From Ananas comosus (taxonomy: Eukaryota; Streptophyta; Magnoliopsida; Poales; Bromeliaceae): DNA of 64,000 nucleotides. Of this stretch, positions 13,218 to 26,328 are shown in pieces (the first letter of the stretch is position 1; the number at the start of each line of letters is the position of its first letter). The stretch is taken from assembly GCF_001540865.1 (NCBI RefSeq), contig NC_033623.1, forward strand, positions 13,700,116-13,764,115. The letters are read 5' to 3'. Made by a program: the position numbers and the translations under genes. The notes under the pieces are model-generated. The model was not told the origin of the DNA, did not search any database, and saw only the letters and a list, made by a program, of their open reading frames with translations.

Positions 13218-16200
13218 GAAAGGTAATCTCTCTCTCTCTCTCTCTCAAACCCTCTGAATCCTCTTTCTCGAATAAAATGAGCTCCAATAGCTCTATCTTT
13301 GTCTTCATCGAATTGTATATTTGGATCTTTCATCCCTTGAAAACTAGTTCATAACACCTTTTGTGCAATGAGTTACAGGAATGGACATATCAAGCTGTTC
13401 GGGAGGGATAACACACAAGCTCTGCTTCAGTCAGATGCTGCAGTCCCCAGCAAGTTCTTGCAGGTTAATTTTTTCCTTTCCAATGAATGCTATGAGCTTC
13501 TTTATGAAGTTAATCGATCTAGTTCCACAGGAGTTATATTTGGACCAAATTTGGAACTATATATATGATTTTTTGAAACATTTTTCTTAAAAGAAATTGA
13601 AGGAAATGATTGCTTAAGCTCCATTAAATATCACTATTGAGTTAGAGGAAAATTCACCTATGACGAGTTCATTGTCAATCCTCTAGAATGGGGCTTTTAG
13701 TCATAATTTAGTATCTTAATATATGAGTAATGACTTACTTGTTTATAACTTTTTTTTTTTTTCAGTTTATGGACAATCAAGGCATTCTTTTGAATGTTAC
13801 TACTGAAAATCACATTGAGGCAAGTTTTTTTTTTTTTTTTTGCTGTGTGTAAATTTAGCTGTATAAAAAGATCTAATTTGTAAGGTTGATCATTTTAGAG
13901 CCTTTCTTTTAGCGGATAAGGGTAATATTCTGTTCTTGGTTAATTTTCTGTGAGTAAAATGTCTGTTTGCCTTCATTTTCGTTTCATCCATACAAGAAGT
14001 TGAATAATCTTCCCTTTTTTTTCACCAAACTTATCTGATTCTTATTAGTAACAGCAGCAGCAAGTGAGTAATCTCAAATTTACAGTTGACATACCCATCT
14101 TTCATCTCTCACCATTGGTTTGTTACTTCAGTTCTTGGAATCTTTCTTTATTTTGTACTGATGCTCGATATATGCTTCATTTCTAGGTTTGGGACATTGA
14201 TGCAAAACGGTTATGTTATGTGCACATCTTCAATGAAGAAATCACCTCATTCACTGTACTGCAACAAAGTTCTTATATGTAAGCTACTTTTCACCTCCGG
14301 CCATTTAAATGATCCTATTTATTTTGCTGCTCTAAAATCAAAATCTGAAATGAACAGATATGTTGGCGATCACCTTGGAAATATATCTGTGTTGATGCTT
14401 GATTACAAACAACAGCATTTAGTGGAGATGCAATATCGAATTCCTTTCTCTGAATCATATGGTAAAGTTATCTTTTTAATTTATTAATTGTTTTGGATCT
14501 TTTTAACAATTGTGGATGAAAGCTTAAAGTACTAGTGTGTATTGGTAAATTTTCTGGTTATTGAAGGTTATCATTATCTGGTAATTTTGTTATTTAACTA
14601 TTATTTTGCTTATGCAGCTTTAAACAACCGTTACATTCATAATTTTATTTGACAATTTGTGAAAATAACTCAATTTTTCTTAGTTTCTCATTCTTTTGAT
14701 TGAACAATTTACTGCTTACTTTTATGCATTTAACATTATGCAAGTACCTGCTCTTCCCCCACCCCAGTTTATGGAGTTATGCAATACTTGAGTTTAGGAT
14801 TTCTTTTGAAGTGTAATGTGTTACAATTAGCTTAAGGTGCCATGTGCATTGCAAGGATAGAACAAAACTAAGGTTTTAATTCTGCTTATTTTTCCGTGTT
14901 TCATCTTGTGTAGAAATGCTTCATATTCTATATGTCCATATTCTAGCCTAGGTTCCTATTTTCTCTCCTGAATGTGCTGCATCTATTATTTTGTTAATAT
15001 CTGATGTAATATGTTCTTCTTTTAGGCACTACAGCTGAAGTAGGAAATGAAACTGCAGTCATCTACATAATGCCACAACCTATGGTAGAGAGCAGGAGGT
15101 CAGTCTGTCTCCATACTTACAATTCAATAGGCTTCCTCTTTTATGAACTTAGATGGATTTCATGTTCAGTCGTAACATTAAAGTGTTAAACACATGGCTA
15201 AAAGTGTGGAAGTTTTTTCATTACGCATGACGTTATAGAATAGGAAAAGAACTCCGTACCTGCCAATTTAGTACAAACATGTTGATTCAATCAACTCGGG
15301 TTAACAATTACCAATCGCCCATCAACAAGCTGTTGTTCTGATCCTATTTTTCACTACTGAATACTTGTAAAGCTGTACAAGGAGAGTCAACAAGTCGTTC
15401 TATATTAACTCAGTAACACTTTTTTTGTAGCAGGGTTCTCATTATTTTCAGAGATGGACTTATAAGCTTATGGGATATTCAAGAAAGTAAAGCAGTGTTC
15501 GTTTCTGGTAGAAGTGCGCCACATTCATCTCACCATGAGCCTAAACATGTTGTATCTGCATGCTGGGCTTGTACACAAGGAAGTAAAGTTGTTGTCGGTT
15601 ACAGTAACGGTGATTTATTTCTTTGGGCTATTCTATTCAATTCAAATCAGAAATATGCCCCTGCAAAAAACAAACATGAGATAAATGCTGTTCCAAATAT
15701 TCCTCTTCTCAAGCTTAATCTCGGGTTCAAAATGGACAAGATTCCCATAGTTTCTTTAAGATGGGTTGCTGGTGATGGGAAGACAAGCCGAATATATATA
15801 AATGGGTTTTTTGATGATGACACTTATTTATTTCAGGTAAGAATCAATTCCATTATACCTAACTATGAAATGATTTTTTATCTCATCTTATATTGTCTTT
15901 TTCTTTTTCACATTACAACTATCTCAATGCAGGTATTAATTCTGAACGAAACAACAGAATCACGAACAATTAAGTTGGTGTTACCTTTGACTGAAGCTTG
16001 CTTGTCAATGGAGCTTATCTCGTGCTTTAATGACCAGAATAAACACCAGCCAAATGCTCTTGTTCTGTTGTTAAAATCTGGTTGCCTGTGTCTGGTTGAT
16101 GATTCCCAAATTGAACGCTATCTAATACAATGCCAATCTAAGTCACCTCCAACGCTCCCAAGCCAGATATTGGTCAAACTACCTTTTGGTGATTCACCCA

Positions 16201-19200
16201 TCACTGTTGCAAAGCTCTATACAAGCAACACTGCACCTTTAAGTTTTATGGATGAGGTATGTATATCTTCATTTACTTCTCTGAATTATATTTAGTTAAC
16301 AACCCTGATTTCCTCATTGTTGAAGTTGTATAATTTCTTTCTTTGTGTAGGATAACATTTTATTGACCAATAAGTATGCTTACTTACTTTCAACCAATCC
16401 AAAGGAAAAGGACAAAAATTGTTTAAGCTCTGCACGTTTCAGCGAACTTTCCAAGATGAGAGGCCTGTATATCACTGGGCACACTGATGGAGACATAAAC
16501 TTATGGGATGCATCATGCCCCCTTTTACAACTAGTTATATCAATAAAACCACAGGTACCCATTGTTGCTAAATGGCGGAGCGCAATCTTGATACTATTGT
16601 ATTCTCTCTAAAAATTATGGAATTTTGACAGAATGAGGATAACAATTCTTCGTCAAGTGGAGCTCCTATAACATCATTGCATTTTGATACTTCTTTGCAA
16701 GTTCTTGTTTCTGGAGATCAAAATGGACTGGTAAGCTGCAATTCATGTTGGTTTTAAAGAAAGGAAAATCATTGTAGCTAATTTGTTTTTTTAGTTTAGT
16801 AAGCTAGTTATTGTTTCAGGTTCAAATCATCACCTTTAAAAAGGAGCAGCTGGCATCACAAAACATCTTTTCATTTCTGCAAGGTATAATAGTAAATTTT
16901 GGCATTTTGATTTTAAGAAGAATTTGCTTAATTTAACTTATGTAAAATATTTTTTGAATTTTTACAAATATTAAATTATGTTTTGACAATATTGAGGTAA
17001 CAATGTTTCTGCCAACAATTTTTTGTCCAGATAAAGACAAAGTTCTTTATTTGTATTTTTAAGCTTCTATGTTTATATTGTTATCTTGATGAAAATGTAA
17101 TTCATTTCTCATTCCTATGTTTTTACCTGCTGTCCATATCTTTATTCAGTCATATCTGTTCAATTGGGCTACAGACTTCGACATTGGATTTGAGATTTAT
17201 TATGATCTGGTGGAATTTCATTTTAAAGTATCAAAGAGAACCTTATCTAACTGACATGGTCATATCCCTCCATTATAAACTAAAAGAGGGGCTGGCCTTG
17301 GGAACTGTTAGAGAAAAGTCATGTATTTGCCGAAAATGATTGAAATTGTTAGGCGAGAACCTATTCTCTCTATGGCATTTCAAATGTAAATGATGAAATA
17401 GACTACATTTGTGAATTGCTATAATTGTCCCCAAGATAATCTGTTTAATTTGGTTTTGAATGTAATACCTGTATTAACACAATACATGCATTTGATGATA
17501 CATCAGCAAAACCAGGCGACAACTACACTGTTCATAGTGTCAAACTAAAGGGAGCTATACTATCCACCTCAGTAAATACGGACATCAAGCATCTTGCTGT
17601 TGGAACCGATAAAGGACTTGTGAGCTCTGTTCTTTATTCTCTTTCTTCTCGTGTTATTTCTGGCACTTATTCGACATTTGAAGTAGAGTAGTAAGATACA
17701 AAATGTCACTTTATCCAAAGAAAATAAAATTTATGTACATGCACAAAAATATTCTAATACCTGAGCCATCGGTTTGCATTTTTTAGGTATCTGTTATCAA
17801 CATGGAGGATGCTTCTATTATATATCAGAAACAAATGCAGAGTCAGCTATACAGCGGTGTCACCTCTTTGCGGTTTGAGAAGTATTGTCAAGATGGCTCT
17901 GAGAAGAATGTATTGTTGGTTGGGATGGAAGATTCAGTGGTCTGGGCTTTCGAAGAAGATAAAGGGGATGCGATGAGCACTAACTCTATTCGAACGAAGG
18001 AGCCTTCTAGAGCTCTGTTAATGGAGATACTAGGTCAGTAAAACTTCCGTATTATCCGTTTTCATTTGAACTCCTGACATCTCGTGAGGGTAATATGTCA
18101 ATATAGACGTACATATATACAATCATACATATGTACTAGACCTAGCATATCCTAGACATGGCTGAATCGAGATCAAGGGTGAAGAGAAAATATTTCACTC
18201 GTCCCAAATATAGGCTCGAGTAAAGTCATGTGTAACTGGGCTGGGTCATTCAGAATTCATCTAGTGGGCTGGCTCTTTTTTTCCCTCAGGTTATAATACT
18301 TACATGCATATGCACGCATATGCCTATATGCATTATACTTATATTTACGTATGTATTATATGTATGGTTGCTTATGTGTAGACGTATGTTCGTAGATGGA
18401 TATATGTATATCACTATACCATATATTTGAGAAGACAATGAACTACTTTGATGTCTCAGTAATTGTCTGTTTGGATTCTTACTAATTGACCAGATGCACC
18501 CACGGAGACCGGATGGGTATCTAATTCCCTGGATATATCCAAGGAAAATTCTTTCAAGGAGACAGCATCAAATCACTCTATTTTGTTGCTTTGTTCTGAA
18601 AATGCTGTGCGACTATACTCCTCAAGCCATGCAATTCAGGTAGATTTTTGAATTTTTTTTGCACATATTTATGTCTTTATCTTATGTGCGGCTGGCTGAA
18701 ATTGTGCCTCTCTTTCACGTGATCAGGGTATCAAGAAACTCATTCATAAGAAACAACTAAGCGGCAGTTGTTATTATGCATCTGTTCTCTATGGCCCTTC
18801 TTCCAGTATTGGACTAATCCTTGTCTTCGCCAGTGGCAAGATAGAGATAAGGTGAAGTGTTTGTGTCATATTATTGGATGACTATTTAAGCAGTATCTTT
18901 CTGAATACTGAACTGTATACTATATTTTAGTCTGTTTGAATAATCTTCTTAGGTGAGAGTCTCGCAAATTGTCCTAAGAGCATGAGGATAATTATCTGTC
19001 TAGTGGACAACAAGCTTTCAACGTCTGAATATCTATTGATATCATCTGCACTGCTGATTAGCTTAAGTCCCTATTTGGATGTATGTACATCTAATTTGGT
19101 ATATCCCATTGATTTACTTAGGAAGCATGTAGTATATGATAGATGAGAAGTTTAATCAAATTTAGAATGAGATACCACATTCAGTCTTCAAGTCATTTTT

Positions 19201-22200
19201 TTTAAGAAAAAAGAAAAACTGCCTCGTAAGTGAAATATGCTGTCCTCCAAATCATAGATGGCAAGACCTTTCAAGCAACAAATTAAACTCTTAGCTTTCA
19301 ATCGCACAAGAAAAACTTCATACTGAATATGTTACATTGAATATCTTGCTCCGACATCCAAACAGGGCCTAAAGTACAAATGAAAAGTATTTCCATCAAT
19401 AAGGAGGCACATGATCATTGAGTGTTATTTGATAGAAATAGGCTTGTTGGGGATGGTTATTGTCATGGAAACTTATGATTTATGCTGAATGATTGGCTAA
19501 CAATGTACAAGTTCTGAAAAGAATAGGTATTAAACTGGACGGTTCTAAGTGATGGACGTTCATAAGCCTTATCATGATGAAGAGCTACTCTTCATCGTAT
19601 GCAGTCTAACTAATAATTGTTATGCTGGACGTCTTGGTGACAAAGATTCCCTTTAGATATGCCAACTGCTTTTTTCACTTCGTTCTGCCTAACGATGTGT
19701 TTAATCAGTACATGGAAGGAGGAATGAAAACAACTGTTGTTTGACCTCTATGGGGTGATTTTTCAGTACCTTCCTTATATTTTCCGCAGAAACTTTTTTC
19801 GGTTCCGTAATTACTATTTCATGGAAGGATAGGATCTGATTGCGATTCCTGTCCTGATTACTGGTTGCTGCAGCCTTATCTCTCTTATCTGTGAATTGTT
19901 CATTAAATTTCCTGATGCAGAACTGAAAATTGTTTTTCTTGTTTCATTTATTTCATATATGAAGTATTGAATTATTAATAAGTTTGTGTATCGAAACTTT
20001 AGATCACTTCCAGATTTAACCCTCTTAAAGGAGGCTTCACTCAGAGGATTTACATTTCTGAGACAAAAATCGAAGTTGCACAGAGCCGCTATATTATCTT
20101 CTTCATCTGATGGAGAACTTGTCATGGTAAACACAATGATCTTTTCTTCTTTTCTTTTCTTCTGAAAGAAAACAATGTCCGAATGGCTGCTCGTGGTTAA
20201 CGTGACTTTTACTGAAGCTTTCTATTGATATTCCATAATATGATAGGTCAATGGAGATCAAGAGATTCTCTTTTTCTCAACTCTTTGTCGCAAAGACATC
20301 TACAGGTATGTTAGTTTTGTAAGCTCTTATAATTAGTAAGAGAGCCTAAATCTCTTTTTGAAGCTCTTCTATTCTTCTGTTCATATGTTTACTCAACTTG
20401 AAAAATTATTTTCCATTTTAAGCCTTAGTTTCAATAATCTGAGAAAGCAGAAATTCGTTGAACTCTTGAAGTTAGAAGACAAAATACAGGCAGTGTTTTT
20501 AATATCCATTGTAAGCATCAATCTTGCACTTGCCAAATAATACCATTCATAATTTCTTTTGGAGATGATTGGTTTTCCTCTCGATAGTAACTACCATTTT
20601 CATCTACCAATTTCATCAAATCTAGTAGAAAGCAATTATAATAAAGTTCGTTGTAACTTGTTAGTTATTTTGGGTCTTTTACCTCCACCCTACTAAGCAC
20701 CTGCAAAGATTTTTGTTAGAATTTATTGTTAGCCAAGTTTAACACTGGATTTCTTTAAATCTCCGTAAGTCAACGAACTTGGCGAAAAACAGTTAGTAGA
20801 TAACTTAGATCAACCTACTGTTAGTTTCATTAAACATTTATAATAAGGAATTTCATACAAATTATAGTTAATCTGGGTGAAGAAAATTGGTTTTCTATTT
20901 TTTTCTCCTAATCAAAACCCATATCTTGCTGAGAAACTTGTCTCAAACTGAAGAGTAGTTTCGCCAAATAGGAGAGCAAGTACGATATAAAAACATTTGC
21001 AAACAATTAGAATTGCTATTTAGTGAAATATTTTATAAAATCTCGTACATGTGAAGACCTTGGGTGGGACCCAACGTCTAAACTCTTGATTTTTGTTGGA
21101 ATTAATTGTTAGCCAAGTTTTTTTTGTTAGAACTAATTGCTAGCCAAGTTTAACACTGGATTTCTTTAAATCTCTGAAAGTCAATGAACTTGGTGAAAAA
21201 CAGTTAATAGACAACTTAGATCAACGGCAACCTACTGTTAGTTTCATTAAACATTTATAAGAAGGAATTTCATACAAATCATAGTTAATCTTGGTGAAGA
21301 AAATTTGTTTTCTATTTTTTCTCCTAATCAAAACTCATGTCCTGCCGAGAAACTCGTCTCAAACTGAAGAATAGTTTCATCAAGTAGCAGAGCATAATAA
21401 ACAATTAGAATTGCTCTTTTGTGAAAATATTTTATAAAATCTCACACATGTGAAAACCATGGGTAGGACCCAACGTCTAAACCCTTGAAGGTTCATGAGA
21501 TCTGAAGTAAATAAGTATTTTTTTCATACAATAGAGAACAGAATGGAATTGATTCAATTGAGATTAAAAAAAGCAAATACTTATTTTTAAAACTTTCGTG
21601 TTTTAGTTTGCATCTAACTAAAGCTCCATGATTCTTTTCAGGAATTTAGAGTTAATTAACCTGGTATTCAGAAGAGATATTGCATTGGAAGAAGAATCTT
21701 CCTATATGATGAATACTCCTAAAGAAAAGAAAAAGGTATTGAATTTAACTTAGCTAATGATATAAAGCTTGTTGTTCTTTAGCTGAAACATGAATCATAT
21801 TCCAGGGAATATTTGCCACAGTAGTGAAAGATCTAAAAGGAAACAAGTCAAAACAAAACCAAGAAATCGATGTTGAAGATTTTAGTCCAAGTACTTCCGA
21901 AGAATTATCTGCCATATTTTCAAAAGCTAATTTTCCTCCAGATTCTGGGAGAAGGAACAGTTCTACAAAAGATGGTGAAGATGTCGAGCTGTCTATAGGT
22001 ATTTTTTTTTCTTTTATTTATTATTACTAAAAGTTTAGTCGTTCTCATTTCTTAGCTTTCCTTTTATTTAAAGATGATATCAACATTGAAGATGGGCAAC
22101 CAAAACATAAAGGGCCGAACTTTGCAGTTCTAAGCAAACAGAAGTTCGGCAAGGGATTACAGGCCCTGAAAGGTATGTTATGAAACTAATTTGTACTATA

Positions 22201-23472
22201 ACTCTGTTTAGACTTGCAGTTATCTTTCACAGTTTCTGTAATTGGTGTCTGTCTTTCAATAATTACTTTGGCTACTTGTGGTTCAATGTTGAGGTTTTGA
22301 CTTTTTAGTTCTTTTCAAGATAAAAAAATATATAGTATATATATACACATCAACTCATTCTCCATATATATATATACACATCAACTCATTCTCCCAAAAA
22401 AAAAAAGAAAAGAATCACAAGCATGATGTTAGTTTCATCTGAATTCCCATATCTGATCAAATTCCTTCATTTCGACTTGGTAATTGGTCAGTTAATGCCA
22501 TGTCACACATATTTCTTTTTCATTTTCTCATCGAGTATATCAGTCATATATAACATTGAAATCTTTGTTTGTTGATACTAGACTTTGTGGAAATAACAGG
22601 TAAATTGAAACCCAAGACAGAGGAGAAGGCACATTTAGGAAAAGAGAAGCCTGAAGATGCAATACCTATAAGTGCAGTGGATCAAATCAAGATGAAATAT
22701 GGATACTCGGCAAACAATGTAAGTAGACAAAATCAGAACAATTTCTTAAGCATCACATTTGTGTCAGATAAGAGCTTGCCCGGGTGATCCAATGGCATTC
22801 TGCACATATGCATGTACTTATATTGCACAATCTTTTACAGTTTTTTAGTGGTAATGGCAGTCTTTAAACTGAATTCTTTTTCTTTCAACACAGTATTGTC
22901 CTAATGTCTTATGTTGTGGATTAACAGGAGTCCAGCATTCCAGAAATGGCCAAGAACAAGCTGAAGGAGAATGTCAGAAAGTTGGAGGTAACACCACCTG
23001 TTGAGATTCTCTTAAGTTTACTCACTGTAGAGATCTTACAAATTGCCTTAAGTGTTGGTTTTCTAATATTATTCTGGTCTGCAACTTTTGTATCAATATT
23101 GCAATGTCCTGGCAGGTTTAACAGTTGCACCTTAAAACTAAACATTTCCCTAAGATTCTCCAAGGATTGCATGAAGTTGTCTGCAGAAAATATATTATTA
23201 TTACTGGTTACTCTTAAAAAGAAAACTTGCCCACTACTTGCAGGATCTAATTCAACAAGACCTCGCGTTGCGGTGTTCTCATTTTTTTTTTTTTTCGCTT
23301 GGTTTGTCTTGTTGATAAAGTAAAGCTTGATTGTGTTCTCTTAGAATGTATTGTCCCAATTTTGCATCAGGCCATTGGCATGCGGACCTCGCAGATGGAG
23401 AATAACGCCCAATCCTTCTCATCGATGGCAAAAGAACTTCTAAGCATTGTAAAGAATGAAAAGAGTTCATGA
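9369..23472 (+). CDS. Tomosyn / Lgl-family WD40 protein, exon 2 split by a transposon
   Basis: Plant tomosyn-like proteins pair N-terminal WD40 propellers with a C-terminal R-SNARE-like coil and are thought to control SNARE pairing in secretion. Exons: 9369-9407, 10678-11022 (holding an insertion), 13379-13463, 13766-13819, 14187-14278, 14358-14461, 15026-15098, 15434-15836, 15933-16256, 16351-16554, 16632-16730, 16820-16883, 17507-17619, 17787-18033, 18494-18639, 18727-18851, 20003-20126, 20247-20305, 21642-21735, 21806-21998, 22074-22172, 22600-22718, 22928-22987, 23371-23472. Without the 199 inserted bases in exon 2 all phases agree (1055 codons), close to the expected family size. Recognised stretches are MFVKKLVEKASKK, GFHYGVP, HIKLFGRDNTQALL, EEITSFTVLQQSSY, DGLISLWDI and the tail KLEAIGMRTSQM. 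Read straight through, the insertion brings an in-frame stop within 15 codons, so this allele may be null unless the insert is spliced out. Intron 4 has a GC donor. Confidence 0.9.
10533..10604 (-). tRNA. tRNA-Thr (anticodon CGU)
   Basis: On the minus strand a complete 72-base cloverleaf can be drawn. The acceptor stem is GCTTCCG with CGGGAGC, the D stem GCAT with GTGC, and the anticodon stem TTCGC with GCGAA around loop TTCGTAA (anticodon CGT, reading ACG Thr). The T arm is GCGAG-TTCGATC-CTCGC. The A box (TAGCATAGTGG) and B box (AGTTCGATCC) fit RNA polymerase III promoters. T runs suitable for termination lie about 35-50 bases downstream. It sits antisense inside intron 1 of the tomosyn gene. 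The CCA end is not encoded, as expected for a nuclear gene. The discriminator base is T. Confidence 0.92.
10744..10933. mobile_element. 190-bp Mutator-like MITE inside tomosyn exon 2
   Basis: The element is flanked by a perfect 9-bp duplication CCTCGGGTG (10735-10743 and 10934-10942). It has short imperfect terminal inverted repeats (GAGGAATTCTA and the complement of TAGAATTTTTC). A 9-bp duplication is characteristic of Mutator-like (MULE) elements. A second copy of the same length lies at 62956-63145 in inverse orientation. The insertion separates the codons for NPRV from GFHYG, which are contiguous once one duplication copy is ignored. It encodes nothing. Confidence 0.9.
11023..13300 (+). 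repeat. Minisatellite with (CT)n and (GT)n tracts filling tomosyn intron 2
   Basis: About 20 degenerate units of roughly 65-110 bases follow each other. A unit runs: (CT)n, AAACCCCCTGAATCCTC, TTCTTGCATTAAAATGTGC, TTAAATGGCCATGG, CCACAAGGTAATC, (CT)n. The CT tract varies from a few to over 30 bases. Between about 11818 and 12090 the pattern changes to (GT)n separated by AAATCCTTTAATC. Most units carry an AAGGTAAT-type sequence resembling a 5' splice site. The array starts at the exon 2 donor and ends about 80 bases before exon 3. Confidence 0.9.
20711..21487 (+). repeat. Tandem duplication in tomosyn intron 18
   Basis: 20711-21093 and 21123-21487 are similar copies of about 370-380 bases. Both begin TTTTGTTAGAA and contain TAACACTGGATTTCTTTAAA and ATTTCATACAAAT, and both end near GGACCCAACGTCTAAAC. 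Point differences and small deletions show the duplication is not very recent. Confidence 0.85.
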
Positions 23473-23473
23473 A

Positions 23474-23512
<39 letters not shown>

Positions 23513-23987
23513 GCACGCGCACCCCTTCGGTATTTCCTCCCTCCTCTATTTGTATATATATTTTATTTATATGTTTTATTTATCTGTAGTATAACTTCTA
23601 TAAGTTGTTGGTCTTGTTTTCCTTCGGCGTGCAAGTCCATCTGCTTTATCTTTTACAGGGCGGATGTCATTTTCCTTCGTGGAAGTGGTTGTTGTTGTTG
23701 TTGTTGTTTTAATCTTTCTTTTCATATTCTAGCCATACTCTGATCGAACGTGTTAAACAGCCCCAGCATATATAGATTAGGGCAAGAGCAAAAATCTATC
23801 TCTATTAAAAGATTTGAGGATATTTACATGTTTTACGTAAGATGGCGTGATAATCCTCGAAGTGTGGGAACATTTTGAACATTTTTGAGCGGGCTGCATC
23901 AGATTTGGCAGCTAATTTTGCAGAGTTACGTAGGAGCACCTAATTATAAAAGTTCGGGAGTTAAGAAGGAAAAAAAAAAAAAAAAAA

Positions 23988-24178
23988 ACTGCTTAAGAGC
24001 TTTGAGCTGAGAGCCTGTTTTGGTTTGTTCGAAAATACTCCAAAAAAAATTCAGGCTGGAAAAAAAAAAAAATGTGTGTTTGGTTCANAAAAAAAAAAAA
24101 AAAAAACTGCTTAAGAGCTTTGAGCTGAGAGCCTGTTTTGGTTTGTTCGAAAATACTCCAAAAAAAATTCAGGCTGGA
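23988..24178 (+). repeat. Direct duplicate flanking a single N
   Basis: A 73-base sequence (23988-24060) recurs without visible change at 24106-24178. The two are separated by poly(A), a short unique piece and one N at 24088. Perfect identity around an ambiguous base in a poly(A) context suggests a mis-joined assembly overlap rather than biology. Confidence 0.7.
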
Positions 24179-24406
24179 AAAAAGGTACTGTCGATAGTAT
24201 AGTAGCCCGACTCTATTATATATTAAAATTTCTAACTAAACCAAACAAGTAAAATAGAAATAAAAAATTATTTTTTATTTTTACCAATCAGACATGCATT
24301 TATGGAAAATTTTTTTTTTTGAAACAACAGAAACTAGAAAAAAAAAAAAAAAAAACCTTAGTAAATAGTTGTCTATTATTTTTCAAGGAATGAAACAGGC
24401 CCTAAA
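24010..24406. mobile_element. Probable MITE with GCCTGTTT termini
   Basis: The left end GAGCCTGTTTTGGTTTG and the right end GAAACAGGCCCTAAAA are imperfect inverted repeats of the kind found on hAT-like MITEs. The interior is AT-rich and non-coding. The internal duplication around the N complicates its true length. Confidence 0.45.
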
Positions 24407-26328
24407 AAGAGAAAGACCAATGGTGTTGGACGCGAATAACCGCTTAGAATAGCTTCTCTTAAAGGAAATAATTATGTGGAGCATTTTCCATGACAAATAT
24501 AGTAATATACTTAGGCAGGAAGTGGACTTCATTTGTACCTGGTCCACCGGAGACTCCTTTTAGGTGCTCCATCCTCCTCAGCCGGTCAATTATCGGCCGG
24601 CCGAGGAGTTCAACCCATTTTCTACTTCTTCCTTCACATAGTAATATCGTCATCCAGCCACCGAATACCAGGTTTGTTTGGAGCATTCCTCAATTGGAGT
24701 CTCAGCATCTTGACATGCGCGACTCACCAGAGGTTATGGTGGTTGAGGGGTATCGTCCATGGCAAGCCTGGTTCACGACGAGTTATAACAAAATACAATC
24801 TCAAGTGTCTCCATCTCTCAATTGGCGGATGTTCTGATCCGCCTTTTGTTTTCTGTTTCTTTCCATGATCTCTCTACTGGTGGATGTTTTCAAAGCGTTT
24901 TCCCATCTGTTGTTTCCTAATGTTGTCTACATTGTCCAATTAGTATTTAGTATTGGACGTCCAATTAGTATTTAGTGTTGGACCTACAAATAATTAGATC
25001 TTTGTATTATTGGCCTTCAATGTTTAGAGCTTGGTGGTTATTTTGCTCAGTTCAACGTTTTTTTTCCCTCACTCCAAAGCTATCAAATGAAGCTCTACTT
25101 TATGAATAACGGGGTGTTTGATTACGCATAAAATAGAGCAAAAATTGTTTTCGATATGAAATATTCTTCCGCTTGTTTGATTTAATATAAAAATTTTTTA
25201 TGATTTTAAAAAAATTAAAATTTTTGCTTTCTATCATTTTTTTCATTTTTTTTACCAAACTAAACAAATATATATTTTTTTTCCTTTTAAACCAAATAAA
25301 TATTGATAAAAAAAAAATCCACAAATCAAACACTATAAAAGATTTTATAAAAAAATTCCACAAAAATTTACCTTTTAAAGTTTTACAAGCACCCAAACAC
25401 TTGGTACAAACAGAGTTACCACAATCTAACTTACGAATACGGCAACTTCCTCTCACTATTAATAAAAAATGCTAACAAAGCTATTTTTTACAACATCAAG
25501 GGTCAGGTGCTTGTGTTTTATTTCCAAAGATCCAAATAATTAGGGTGACATTGACCTTGGTTCATTGTGGGCGACAATTAGACATGCCCCATCTCAATCA
25601 TAGGAAACAAAGGATCTTTTCATCCCACTTCCTAATGCTGTACCCACTAACATCACTATCACACTCTTTGCTCATCTCATGCAACCAAAGACAAAATAAG
25701 ATGCGGCTGAAGAATCCAGTCGAAAAGTTTCTGAAAGCACTAGTAGATAGTAGATACAGCATATGCTGGAGGTCCCCATTTTTCCGAGTAACAGAAAGCA
25801 ATAACACCCACAACCAGAACAAACATGCCGATTAAAAAGCATACAGAACCAAGTTATTACCTCTCAGTTGAAGGCAACCAGGAAATTGACAATTCAGTCA
25901 ATGTCGAAGCGACAACTCGCACTCATCAAATCTCATTTGCTGAGACTATAAGATGGACCACTACAAGATGGACCGAACCAGTAGAATAGAGCATGGAGAG
26001 CACATGTACAACAAAAAAAAAAAAGAAAAAAAGAGAGGAAATAGCAGCAAAGACAGAAAGAAAAGAGGCAGGAAAAATCAAAACACCAAACCTACAAGCA
26101 GCCTTTCTTTAGCAGTTAGTGAACAAAAGCATTTGAACACTAGGGAGGAGGCATGAAAACAAACAAAAAGACAGTAAGCATTTTCTACATTTTAGTAAAA
26201 GAGGATCCTACCTCTAATTGTCATCTACTGGAGTCTTATCCTATAAGAGAGCTAAAACGGAAATGTAACCTCAGTAGTCCAATTCCCCTTTCACTACCCT
26301 CATAGGCCAAAATACTTTTGCTACCTAT

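Larger units (their letters stand above)
23473..26328. other. Intergenic DNA between convergent tomosyn and HMGB genes
   Basis: The tomosyn 3' flank starts with a (CT)n run (23476-23510) and a TGT repeat near 23690-23709. Then come a probable MITE (24010-24406) with an assembly duplication, unrecognised DNA from 24450 to 25100, and a second probable MITE (25112-25405, ends GGGTGTTTGATTACG and the complement of AAGCACCCAAACACT). The last few hundred bases are the likely HMGB 3' UTR on the minus strand. No convincing gene was seen. Confidence 0.5.

Noticed and set aside
11023..13330. Open frames on both strands across the CT repeats
   Set aside because: They translate the microsatellite into Leu-Ser or Arg-Glu runs and lie within an intron.
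23244..23272. Possible extra exon (DLIQQDLAL) near the tomosyn 3' end
   Set aside because: Using it shifts the last exon out of phase and destroys the R-SNARE-like tail. Joining 22987 directly to 23371 keeps phase and lines up with the SNARE-motif spacing.
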